Below, piece after piece: positions 37,001 through 48,113 of a DNA stretch of 64,000 nt. The notes under the pieces were generated by a model, which ran no database searches, was not told the origin of the DNA, and saw only the letters and a program-made list of their open reading frames with translations. The stretch is taken from the NCBI RefSeq assembly GCF_015832195.1, contig NC_052032.1, positions 9,956,855 to 10,020,854 on the forward strand, given 5' to 3'. A program made the translations under genes and the position numbers. Numbering within the stretch: position 1 is the stretch's first letter; every line of letters begins with the position of its first letter. This stretch comes from Motacilla alba alba (lineage: Eukaryota > Chordata > Aves > Passeriformes > Motacillidae).

Positions 37001-37870
37001 TGGCACCTTTGGTTTCCTCTGGAGCTGTGAAGTCCCACCTTGGTTGACAATTCCTGGAGCACCGGAGCAGCTCCTGGGCCGTGCACAGGCTGAGCTGCCC
37101 TCGGGCACAGCTCCTGTTTGGAATTCATGTGACTCAGAACTAGTCTGACATCAACACGTATCTGCAGCACCTCCTAGACTGAGTTGCAAGCACACATAAC
37201 TTTTACTCCTTCCATTCACACAGATCAGAAGTGGAATTTTTAACACGTATTTATTTATAACACATACTATATATATTTTGATAACAGCATAACCAACTGC
37301 CATCTCCCTTGCAAAACAGAACAGTCATTTCCATTTTGCAGATGGGCACACTTCTCTGTGGTGACAGGCTCACAAAATCTGTCTGTATTAGCCAGGATTG
37401 GTTTCATGGAGTTCCCAAATCTTGACCTTTATGCTCAGCACAATAATCTACAGTGACCTAGAACACAGAACACAACCATGACCTCAGTCATTACATGAAC
37501 TACAGACACATCATCACTAACTTCACTGACAAAAGTGTAAGGAAGAGGAAACTCAGGCCAAATGCATCTTCTGCCAGCACTGCTCCTGCATGTGCCACCA
37601 AAACACCCAGCGCCTCAGCTCATGGCTCTGAGGAACAGATAATGACAAATAACAACTCCCGTGTGCCCACGGCCTTGGCGGTGGCAGTGATGTCACCATG
37701 GAGCCCAGCAGGGTGGCACTCTGCCAAAGGAGTGACCTGTGCCACAAGGGCAGCTGCTCCTCTCCCTGTCCCCTCCACACCATCACTGCAACCAACAGCA
37801 AAACTCCAGCACAGTCAGGAGAGAGCTGAAAATCCCAGGAAGATTCAGCAGATTGAAAAAAAGAGATGGA

Positions 37871-37891
37871 ATTATTATTATTATTATTATT

Positions 37892-37924
<33 letters not shown>
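37871..37924. repeat. Compound microsatellite (ATT)7(ATC)11
   Basis: A perfect run of seven ATT followed directly by eleven ATC, 54 bp in all, with no interruption. On the sense strand it is (GAT)11(AAT)7. The perfection suggests it is polymorphic in length. Confidence 0.97.
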
Positions 37925-40900
37925 GCCGTTTTTCTTTTCAATGTATGACCCCAGTGAAGGTTCCTGGTGAAGCAGAACACATTTTCTGACTCTCAGTGCC
38001 TGTCAATTCCTGCAGGACAAACGACAGAGCCTCAGCAGGAGCTCAGAAGGATCTTTGTGGATAATCCCAACACTGTGTTTGAAAAAATGCAAGGATGGAA
38101 AACACATCAAAAATTACTGCAGTCTCCTGGTGACTTGTTATCTTAGGACTTCTTGCATTTAAAGATAAAACTCTGCAATTTAAACTTAAACCCAATATTG
38201 CTTCTTTCCATCCTCCTGTACCTGGCAACTGATGATTCTCCCCCAGCCAGCATTACTCCTAATCATGGACTCACATTCTATTTTAGGTTAGTAATGGTTC
38301 TAATGATGAACTAAGTCATGTTTGCCAAGTCACAATGCTCTTCAGGGCTTCTATGCAAACATGATTTCAAACAGCAAAAACACATAATCAAAACACCTTT
38401 TCCTTCCCTTCATTAAAAGTATTAATTTCCCTTTTTAATTCTTTCTAAATTTCACCTTAATTTTTTACAGTTAAGATGAAGTAAAATGGCATTAAACTAC
38501 AGATTTTTAAAACTAATGACTCTCCACATGCTATTATTTTCCTTGCAGGAATTCACTATTCAATTCTCTTTCCCACCTTCTTTTCCTCCCGTCACCCAGT
38601 GTTCCCAGCATCTTTACAAAACGCATTTGAAAGAACCAAGGCATCTCTCGGCTCATCTGGGAATTTCTGTAGGCTAAATTCTCAGTTCAGCTGCCTCTGT
38701 GTTGCAGTGTGTTCCCTACACCCCACGGGCCTCGGTGCCTCGTTATTCTCTGCTCTAGACTCAGTCTATTGACACCTTCTCACACTCAGGAGCTTAAGCA
38801 CAGACACCCCAAATCTCCATAGCAACCCCCGTGCATGTGGATGAGATTACCTTACCTTGCACGGGAGCAGCCAACAGCCTTCTTTGAACATCAGCTTTTT
38901 ATTTATTTATTTGTTTGGTTGGTTCAGGTTTGCCTGCCCCACTGTGAGTGCCCCTGCCAGTCACAAAGCCAGCTGCACCCTTGCCTCTCCTTGCTCCCAC
39001 AGGATGCCTTTTCTTCCTGCATTTCTCCCAGTTTTGTAACAAACTTCCCCTTGATTATGACCCACGAGTGATCATGCCATGATTCAGTTTGAAGTTATGC
39101 AGCTTGAGCATGACTCATGTGCATATTTTAGAAGTACTAAACCCCACAGAACTGGATCTCATCTTAAGGAGCATCTTAATAAATAACTGTCAACAGCAAG
39201 TGCTTACTCTGCTGACTTGCCATTGTGCATTAACAATAAAAGTCAATTAAAACATTCCCTTTCCTGTTTTTCTGCACAGTGTGACCATGCCTGAGCAGCT
39301 CCAGCAAGTCTCCCCTGCACAAAGACTCCCAAGTTGTCTAAACGCCAGCCCTGAGCCCAGCCCTGCCCCAGGAGCTCCCCTGGCCCTGCCTCTAAATATC
39401 TGGACTTTAAAAAATTGGTTATGAAGGAGTTAGAGCAGTTTGGTACACAAAGCTTGATTTTAAAAAGCAGGATGCACTAGACAGCATGAGAGCCTCAAGA
39501 TCCCCACCACAGTGACAACACAGAGAGAGGATTCCAAAGGCTTAGCTTGTCAAGGAATCTCTCTTCTCAAACCACGTTTAAAAGCATACATGAAAGTGCT
39601 GGGAGAGAGAATTCTAGATGTGGCAGACAATCAGAGATCCCACTAGGTTTGAGACATCTGGCATCAGTTGAAATCCATCACATTTCATTTGGGGATCAAA
39701 GCCTGCTGTTAAGTCTATCACAGGTTGAAATAGTAGATCCTGAACAGCCTTTTCATCCCAATGCAAATTAACCCTTTTTCCTTGACCAGAGAAACAGCTC
39801 CTTTTCATTACTGACTCCAATCATAAGTGCTTGTCAAGCTATGCCCTCTAGTACTAAGTTTCAGCTGAAATTTCAGCAGCATTATGAACTTTTTATTATA
39901 AATCAAAAGTGCTCCCTCCCAGCCACCAAGCCCCGTGCTCTGGCACGTGCTGCAGTGAGCTCCAAGGCCACTCTGGGACAGAGTTTGTGGCACCATCTGT
40001 AACACAGATAAATTCCTGAAGGGAAGAAAAATGTTGCATATAGGTAATGCCTTATAAACAAGGGCCTTGTTAACCCTGTAAAACCATGCCTCAGGCCTGC
40101 TACTTTGGCTAGGCAGAAGAGGACTATGGGAGAGTGACTCAGCTGAATTAGAGGCAGAAAACCAAGTTCTACACCCATTACGTGTTCGTACCGTGGTGGA
40201 GGGAGGTTGGTTGAATTATGTTTGTTATGATTTAAAACTATGCAATTGATAAAGGCCTAACTGCTTTAAAAGGCCTGGTTTTTGCACCTGCCTGGGGATT
40301 CTGCGTTGCTTTGCTTCCCACAGAAAACTGTACACACCTCTGTGTCCACGAGCCCCACTGCACAGCAGGCAGCAGAGCTCGGCCACGTATTGGAGAGTCA
40401 AAGCTGAGCATCAGGTGTGCACTTGTGATACCCGTGTGTGAGTCCTGACACGACGGTGAATCCTTGCATTTTGGCAAATTAGCTACAGGGGACACTGGGG
40501 GAGGGAATGAGGGTATTTCAGTAACAGAGGAGAAATCAATTACAGGCACCTGTCTTCTGCATTCCCCAAACCACTCGTGTTCCCCACTGGCAAGAAACAA
40601 AGTTAAGTGAAGCAAGAGGTTTTACAGTTCCCTTGACAGGGAGGGAGCTTCATCACAGGGAAGAAATATTCACATGCTCAGAGGGAGTACACACTCCCTC
40701 CTAATAATAAGCAAAGTTGCTAGGAAGTCATAAAAGTTAAACCACAAGCAGAGCTGAATGAGCCAAGTGAAAAATTCATGATTATGTTGGCGCTGTGGTA
40801 CTTGCACCTGATAATTTGAGAATGCAAGGAACTGGGCTAGGCATGTAAAAATCACCTTACTTACAGCAAACAAGCACTTGCAGAGCAAGATGTCAATAGG

Positions 40901-43900
40901 AAGGCAACAAAGATCAAGTCCAAGTCTGATATTTTAGTGAAGATTGTTTATGACCACCCTGTACAATGGTTTAGGATTCACAGCAAACATTCAGATGTAA
41001 AAATAAGCACATAAAATGATAGTACTTGATCTTTACCTGCAGAAATACCACTGATGAACCTATCCACAGAATCCCTGAAAATGTATGACACGTTAATTAA
41101 CAGAAAAGTCCTTCTGGCCTGTTTCCGGGCCAGCAAGCCCAATTTTTATTTATGAAACTTCTTGTCTAACCATCAGCTTAAGCCAATGATTAAAGCAGGA
41201 AACTGCCCACAATCATTTTCTCTGAATATTCAAACACTAATAAAGTCTAAAACACACCGAGGACAGTTAGTGCAGGTAATGCTCAGCGTGGAGGAAGATC
41301 TGTCCCTTCCCAAGCATGTTCATAAACAGCCAGGGTTACAAATGAAGGGTTTTATTTGGGCTCCCTGCATGGCCCAGGGACCTCAGCCTCTAGGAAGCCA
41401 CACAAAGCCTCTCCCACGATCACAGTGCCTGGATCAGGGCTCCTGTTGGAACAACGTGCACAAGTTACTCAAGCAGCTTTTCTCGGCAGTTCCACCTCTG
41501 GATCAGCCCCAGCGTCTCCAATTACCTCTGCATAACCCGAGGGCTCTGCCACAGCTCCAGTTCTGAAGGAGGAAGTTGCCATGTAATCTCTGTGGAACGT
41601 TGTACACATCTGTCAGCAGGGAGAGGATGCTCTCGCTCCTGACAGATGCATTTGTAAGCCTTCAGACAGCAACCCAAAAGTGATCCATTTGTGGAAGAGA
41701 GGATCTATCCATCTTGTACTTTAACTACTTCCTCCCTGCTTTCTGATGCCAACGAGGGGGTTTTGGGTTTTCCCCAAGGTGATGCACTAATTCAGTTTGT
41801 ATTAGCTCTAAGATGAAGTTTCCAAGCCAGTCAGCCAGGGCCAAAGGTAATAAAAAGTGACATGATTTAATTACTTCTGTTACAGTTGTTCAGCAACGAA
41901 AGAAGGCGCGACATGAAGGCCTAATTAATTAAGTAAAATTGGTTTCTGGTCAGAAGGCAAGACCAGTGAAGTGGCTGGACTGCATGCAGTACTATCAGCT
42001 TTATCCAATTCCACCAGTAGTGATACATTGCTAACATTTGACATTTTTGTTGTGATCCTTCTCATTGATATTTTACAAAAGAGTTTTGACTTGCAGTCAA
42101 GATTAAAGCTTCAATCAAATCTGCAAGAAACTTTCTACGACACAGCTTCACTATTCTTCACATTTACTAAAAGTCAGTTAAACTAGTATTCCCTGGATTG
42201 GCAATGTAGAGGCAAGAGGAGAAGCTTGCAGGACTGCTGGAATGTGTGGAACAGCACAAGTAAGGTCACAGGTCTTCTTCAAGGATGAGGACTAGAAGTG
42301 CTCGTGATCCCTGTAACGGAGGCAATCATTCTGCCTGTCCAGAACGGGGAGAGCTGACAAACAGCCCAGCTCTGGAAGCAGCTCCCTCTGGAAAGCATGG
42401 CTGCAGGTGGGAGCTCAGAGCATCCCTGACAGTGCAAGGCCCCAAACCTGTTGCTGCACGTCCTGGAGCGTTTCCACACTCACGTTCTTGCCCTGCCTGC
42501 CCCAGCCCTGCTCCAGGGTCCCTCTCCCCCTGCGGCCCAGGGCCCCAGGGCAGGGTTTGGCCCCGGCAGCGTGTGCAGGGGAGCGTGAGGAAGCCGAGGC
42601 TGCGGGAGCTGCACCCCGGCTCAGGACCAACAGGCAGCAGGAGAAGCAAGAACGGAACACGCTCCCAGTTTAACTGGAATGTGCATTTCTCTGGGACAGA
42701 GCTGGAACTCGAGAGCTCCAAGGCTTCTCCTTTGCAGCAGCACTGAAGGAGCCCGGCGCATCGGTGCAGGTTCTAGAGCGAGATTTGGAAGCGTTTGCAC
42801 AATTACACTGCTCATAATTCAAACTCTGTTTTGTGTCTGTCGTTATAGGTCATTGTTGGCCAGATGGAAAATATTAAGGAAAAAGCATTGCAACTAAATC
42901 AATGGGCTGTAGAGTGCTGCCAAAAGGCCCCAGGCTAACTACAAGCAGATTTGCAGGCAGGCTCTGCTCCGGCACAAGGCGGGATCTGGCACATCCTCTG
43001 CCCTGCCTAACAGCAGGAGGGCACGGGGCCAGCTGAGAGCAGCTACTGTGCCAAACAGACTGTGCAGGGCTTGCTGCTTGAATGCTTCCACAGAAAGGCA
43101 GAATCCATGGGCTCCCTGTAAACAACTCCCTGTACTTCTGGCTGCTACTAACTCGCAAGTGGGATAACTTCATCCCACTACAGCGTTAATGCGAGCACGC
43201 AGCTCGGCCTCGGTACCAGCATCAGCGTGGAAACAAAGAAGCAGCAGTGTTAAAGGACAACTGCTCAACTCCAACGAGAATAATGATGTGTGTATGCACA
43301 TACACAGTGAAACCCCAAATCAGCATCTTTACTCCAATGCCAAGCACCGTATGGGCATTCTTTGCAACCCATGATTTACAAGCAGGGAGAAACTAAAATT
43401 TGACTATTGAAAATCTGACTTTTAATATTTATTTCCAATATCAGTACTTCCCAGGTCATGTCATTTTTTTTTTGTACAGCTCGTGGCTGCTCTTACCAAT
43501 GCACAGTCTGGTTTATCCAGACGTTCAGTGGGAAAAAACATCTTCCTAATATCACCCAAATAACCTCTTATGAGCTCAGCATCTGAGTGCAGCCAGCCAT
43601 GCCTGCAGATAAAACTTCAAACTCACTGGATGGACATAAATAATTTCTGTTTCTAGTGGATAGTAAGAGAAAAAAATTATAGAAACAGAGGGGAGCTTCT
43701 GGTTCAAACATCATCACACAGAGCAAAGCTTCTTCAGCAAAGACTTCAAATCCCCTACTCCAGCCATAAGGCATTATTAGATTATTTAAATTACCATTAT
43801 CTCATTTAAAGATACTAGAGCAAGAGAAGATAGAGGCTTTCTGGAAGAAGTCTACAAAATGGTTAATGGTAGAGACAAAAATGGAGGACAACAAATGTGC

Positions 43901-44991
43901 AGATGTAATACACAATTCTATTCTTCTTTTCCTGGAACAGTAGTTTCAAACAGCTCATCTCTATCTTGTAAAACTTGTAAGGACAATAATGGAAAAACCA
44001 CAGGAAGTTTGGAAAAGCCATACTGGAGACAGTGTATCAGGAAGAAGAAACACAAAGCAGATAGCTAAATTTAATTGATGTCAAGCTCCCTCTTCACTAG
44101 GTTCATCACTTTTCCATATATATTCTGACAAGCAACTGAAAATAAGAGCCAGTGTCTGTTTAAGCGAATCAACAGGGGTAAAAACCCTAAACTTTTGAGA
44201 TGTAAACTGTTTTATAAACATGTCAAGTTAAGGCAGAATGCCTGCAGCACCCGGAGCCCCTCCGGCCCTGCACACGCCCTCGGGGCGTTCGCACATTTTC
44301 TGAGCCACTTCAGCTCAATTTCCTGTCACCCAGCACAGAAAGTTGCCCCGGTTTGCTGCAGTTACAGCTCGTAAGAAACTCCGGTTCCTGTGAGAAAAGG
44401 TCAGGCTGCAGCTCCGAGTCCTGCCTGCCCTCTCCTCGGCTCTCTGAAAGGCCCGTGCAAAGGAACTGAGCGATCTCTGCTCTCCAGCTCTCACTGACAG
44501 TCAGTGCAAGCGCTGAAGCCACTGATAAAAAAATAACAATGAAAAAAAATCTATGAAGGCATCAGAGACTCAACAGCAACATTTTCATTAGGTACAATTC
44601 TGCTGCCGTTTTGAATCAGAGATCCAATTGCCCATGATTTATACATGTATTTTGTGGCCTTTGCCATGTCTAACAGAAGCAGTTTGCCATTTGCTTTCAT
44701 CTCCCAAGCATTTTAAGCAGAACAGGGATTCCAGGGTCGATACACCTCAAGGACCAAACAGACTGTCCAAAAAGTGTTCCGAGCATTTCCAGCCATTACC
44801 AAACATCTTCTGCAAGGCTTCAAAGAATCCCACAGATATGGAAGTAAAACATTGATTTCGGCCAAATCAATGAAAAGGGAAAATTCTAGAAAACAACAGG
44901 ACAATTATTATAAAACAAGCCCCATCACAAACACTCGATCTCCTCCCCCAGAGTAGGTACTGGCAGGCTCTGGGGCTGGGGTTTTTCCCTC

Positions 44992-45600
44992 CCCAGCAGG
45001 GCTGGGGGCTGAGCCCTCTCCCCAGCAGGGCTGGTAGGGCTGTGGGGCTGGACTGTCCCAGCAGGGCTGTGGGGCTGGACTGTCCCCCCCAGCAGGGCTG
45101 TGGGGCTGGACTGTCCCCCCCAGCAGGGCTGTGGGGCTGGACTGTCCCCCCCAGCAGGGCTGTGGGGCTGGACTGTCCCCCTCAGCAGGGCTGTGGGGCC
45201 GGACTGTCCCCCCCAGCAGGGCTGTGGGGCTGGACTGTCCCCCCCAGCAGGGCTGTGGGGCTGCAGGGTTGGATTGCCCCCAGCAGATCCCTGGGGTTGG
45301 ACTGTCCCCAGAAGATCCCTGGGGCTGGACTGTCCCAGCAGGTCCCTGGGGCTGCAGGGTTGCAGGGTTGGACTGTCCCAGCAGGTCCCTGGGGTTGGAC
45401 TGTCCCCAGCAGGTCCCTGGGGCTGCAGGGTTGGACTCTCCCAGCAGGTCCTGGGGCTGCAGGGCTGCAGGGTTGGACTCTCCCAGCAGGTCCTGGGGGC
45501 TGCAGGGTTGCAGGGTTGGACTCTCCCAGCAGGTCCCGGGGGCTGCAGGGTTGCAGGGTTGGACTCTCCCAGCAGGTCTCCCAGCAGGTCCCGGGGGCTG
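44992..45600. repeat. Minisatellite, 31-bp-type unit, ~18 copies
   Basis: Tandem units built on CCAGCAGGGCTGTGGGGCTG followed by GACTGTCCCCC. Units from about 45058 to 45250 are nearly identical at about 31 bp. Units from about 45265 to 45600 vary from about 25 to 43 bp and carry CAGGTCCCTGGGG plus one to three CTGCAGGGTTG insertions. Frames on both strands stay open and give only low-complexity G/L/W- or P/S/Q-rich products. It is intronic and non-coding. Confidence 0.94.
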
Positions 45601-45620
45601 CGGGCGCTGCCCGGGGCTCT

Positions 45621-45640
45621 GGGCAGGGCAGGGCAGGGCA
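45621..45640 (+). other. G-quadruplex motif (GGGCA)4
   Basis: Four perfect GGGCA repeats give G3N2G3N2G3N2G3, a canonical intramolecular quadruplex motif on the plus strand, which is the template strand for DENND1A. It lies between the 31-bp-type minisatellite and the TCTG tract. Confidence 0.8.
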
Positions 45641-45654
45641 GTGCAGCCCCCGCG

Positions 45655-45683
45655 CTGTCTGTCTGTCTGTCTGTCTGTCTGTC
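45655..45683. repeat. Microsatellite (CTGT)n, about 7 copies
   Basis: An uninterrupted CTGT/GTCT run of about 29 bp, just outside the 31-bp-type minisatellite. On the sense strand it reads (GACA)n. Confidence 0.95.
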
Positions 45684-45811
45684 CCATGGCTCAGGGCCCT
45701 GCCAGTTGGCACGCCCGGGCCAGGAAGCTGTCAGTTCCAATCAGGGCCCGGCCCTGCAGCCCTATTAAAGAAGTCTTGCTGGTTAAGGGGCGGCCACTGT
45801 TTCCAAAGCAT

Positions 45812-45871
45812 GGGAAGAGAAAAAAAAAAAAAGGAAAGAAAGAAAGAGAAAAAAAAAAGGAAAAAAAAGGG
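45812..45871. repeat. 60-nt uninterrupted polypurine run
   Basis: Every plus-strand base in the 60-nt stretch is A or G, mostly A with GG spacers. On the DENND1A sense strand it is a 60-nt polypyrimidine tract, followed 13 nt further on by an AG (45798-45797). Confidence 0.9.
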
Positions 45872-46985
45872 CTCTGCTTTCCTTAGATTCGAGCTGGCAA
45901 CTTTCACTGACTGGAGTTTTCAAGGAGCTATGAATGAGCCTAACAAAGGAGTTCTGTGGCCAGTTTCTGGCTGAAATCCATGTCAACAGTTTTTAAGGTC
46001 ACAGGTCACACTAACTAACATTTATTCCCAGCAGACCCTGCTCTAAACACAAGCTGTAAGTAGTACAAATTTGGAATTTTTCTGTAATCCCTTGAGATAT
46101 TCCTGATCCTTCCACATGTTTCTGCTCAATTAAAAACAATTCTCACTTTGCACCACAAGAGAGGCCCCTGCTCAGAAATCTTATTCTGTCCTAAGAATAA
46201 ATGGACAAAGACTGCAATCAAAGGGAAGGAAAGGGGGGAGGAGAGGAACTCACAACAAATCACACCAAAAACCTCAAATAACTCCATACAGAATCACATT
46301 CAGTTAGTTACATTTTCTGCCATCTGTCACAAACTATTACGGATTCATTTCTTTTTATCTTAGAAAAAGAGTGGTGCAGAGCTCAGCTATTTTGGCCGAG
46401 AGGGATTTCCACACAAATGTTTCTGCATTTCACTTCAAAAGAATGATTTCAGTTTGCGTACAAAACCTGAATAACCCAACAAAAACTTCAAATTCAGTAA
46501 AACTGAAATCACAGTTGCAAACACGGGACCTCTGCAAACCAGTAACTTTGCCCAGAAAGTTTGTGAACCAAAGCAAAATTACACAAACTTGGGTTTTCTT
46601 TTGTTTTCTTTTCAAATAAAAGACCAGAGCTCTTCATGTAATCCAGAACTATCTACACTGTTCTCCCTCCAAAGGCCACGTGAAATCTGATGCGAAATTA
46701 GAGAGAAACAATAAAAATTCAGCCTCTTAATGTATAGTTATTAGGATTTATCCCACTGCAGCTGAAATCCTGAAATCCTTAAATAAAGTCTTAGAAAGAA
46801 AAAAACATTTGGGTGTGAAATTCCTAAATTGGAACACAGAATTTGATGACTGGACATCAGCTCTTATCCGATTGTAAAGAAAATGAGTCAAAAGCATATT
46901 TTAAGTTTTGTACCATATTTCCATATTGAAAAAGGTAGTCTGGAATTGCAATTTTCCTGGGACATGTGGGTGTGTGCCACGAGAA

Positions 46986-47946
46986 CTCACCTGGGCTCAG
47001 ACCCCAAACCCTCTGGGGTCTGTTCTTACCTGGGCTCACCCCAAACCCAGCGGGGTCCGCTCTCACCTGGGCTCACCCCAAACCCAGCGGGGTCTGCTCT
47101 CACCTGTTCCTCACCCCAAACCCAGCGGGGTCTGCTCTCACCTGTTCCTCACCCCAAACCCAGCGGGGTCTGCTCTCACCCCAAACCCAGCGGGGTCTGC
47201 TCTCACCTGTTCCTCACCCCAAACCCAGCGGGGTCCGCTCTCACCTGTTCCTCACCCCAAACCCAGCGGGGTCTGCTCTCACCTGTTCCTCACCCCAAAC
47301 CCAGCGGGGTCTGCTCTCACCTGTTCCTCACCCCAAACCCAGCGGGGTCCGCTCTCACCTGTTCCTCACCCCAAACCCAGCGGGGTCTGCTCTCACCCCA
47401 AACCCAGCGGGGTCTGCTCTCACCTGTTCCTCACCCCAAACCCAGCGGGGTCTGCTCTCACCTGTTCCTCACCCCAAACCCAGCGGGGTCTGCTCTCACC
47501 TGTTCCTCACCCCAAACCCAGCGGGGTCCGCTCTCACCTGGGCTCACCCCAAACCCAGCGGGGTCTGCTCTCACCTGTTCCTCACCCCAAACCCAGCGGG
47601 GTCCGCTCTCACCTGTTCCTCACCCCAAACCCAGCGGGGTCTGCTCTCACCTGTTCCTCACCCCAAACCCAGCGGGGTCTGCTCTCACCTGGGCTCACCC
47701 CAAACCCAGCGGGGTCCGCTCTCACCTGTTCCTCACCCCAAACCCAGCAGGGTCCGCTCTCACCTGTTCCTCACCCCAAACCCAGCGGGGTCTGCTCTCA
47801 CCTGGGCTCACCCCAAACCCAGCGGGGTCTGCTCTCACCTGGGCTCACCCCAAACCCAGCGGGGTCCGCTCTCACCTGTTCCTCACCCCAAACCCAGCGG
47901 GGTCTGCTCTCACCTGTTCCTCACCCCAAACCCAGCGGGGTCCGCT
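46986..47946. repeat. Minisatellite, 38-bp unit, 26 copies
   Basis: I count 26 units: seventeen of 38 bp (CTCACCTGTTCCTCACCCC then AAACCCAGCGGGGTCTGCT), six of 37 bp (CTCACCTGGGCTCACCCC variant), two of 27 bp at 47175-47201 and 47392-47418 that lack CTGTTCCTCAC, and one diverged 39-bp unit at the left end. These sum exactly to 961 bp. TCTGCT and TCCGCT alternate. The unit lengths are not all multiples of 3, yet all three plus-strand frames stay open because no unit contains a stop in any frame. The translations of about 390-430 residues merely cycle through the three frames and are not evidence of a gene. Confidence 0.96.
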
Positions 47947-48113
47947 CTCACCTGGGCCGTACCTGCGCCCCCGCGCGCCCTCTGCTGGCGCCGCCGCCGC
48001 AGCGCAGCCGCTCGGGGTCACCCCGGCCGGGCCCCGCGGCTCCACCGGAGCGACAAGAGCGGGGCAGGGATGAGGAGCCGAGGAGGAGGGACAGGTTCCA
48101 CACCGAACAGCGT
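47947..48113. promoter_or_regulatory. CpG-dense patch next to the 38-bp array
   Basis: About 20 CpGs occur in about 165 bp (ACCTGCGCCCCCGCGCGCC, then CGCCGCCGCCGCAGCGC and CCCGGCCGGGCCCCGCGG), far above the surrounding density, with a sharp edge at the minisatellite. It looks like a very small orphan CpG island. On the sense strand it ends in GGGCGCAG|GTACGG, a donor-like sequence, so it might be a first exon; no transcript support is available. It is shorter than the usual CpG-island threshold. Confidence 0.4.
47975..47988 (-). promoter_or_regulatory. Predicted CTCF core site
   Basis: The minus strand reads CCAGCAGAGGGCGC, which fits every position of the common CTCF core consensus CCASYAGRKGGCRS. 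It sits within the CpG-dense patch, 29 bp from the end of the 38-bp minisatellite. Binding is predicted from the motif only and would be expected to depend on methylation of the CpG. Confidence 0.55.

Noticed and set aside
44908..45974. Open frames of 180-310 codons on both strands over the 31-bp-type array
   Set aside because: Low-complexity products of a tandem repeat, running into microsatellite and polypurine sequence.
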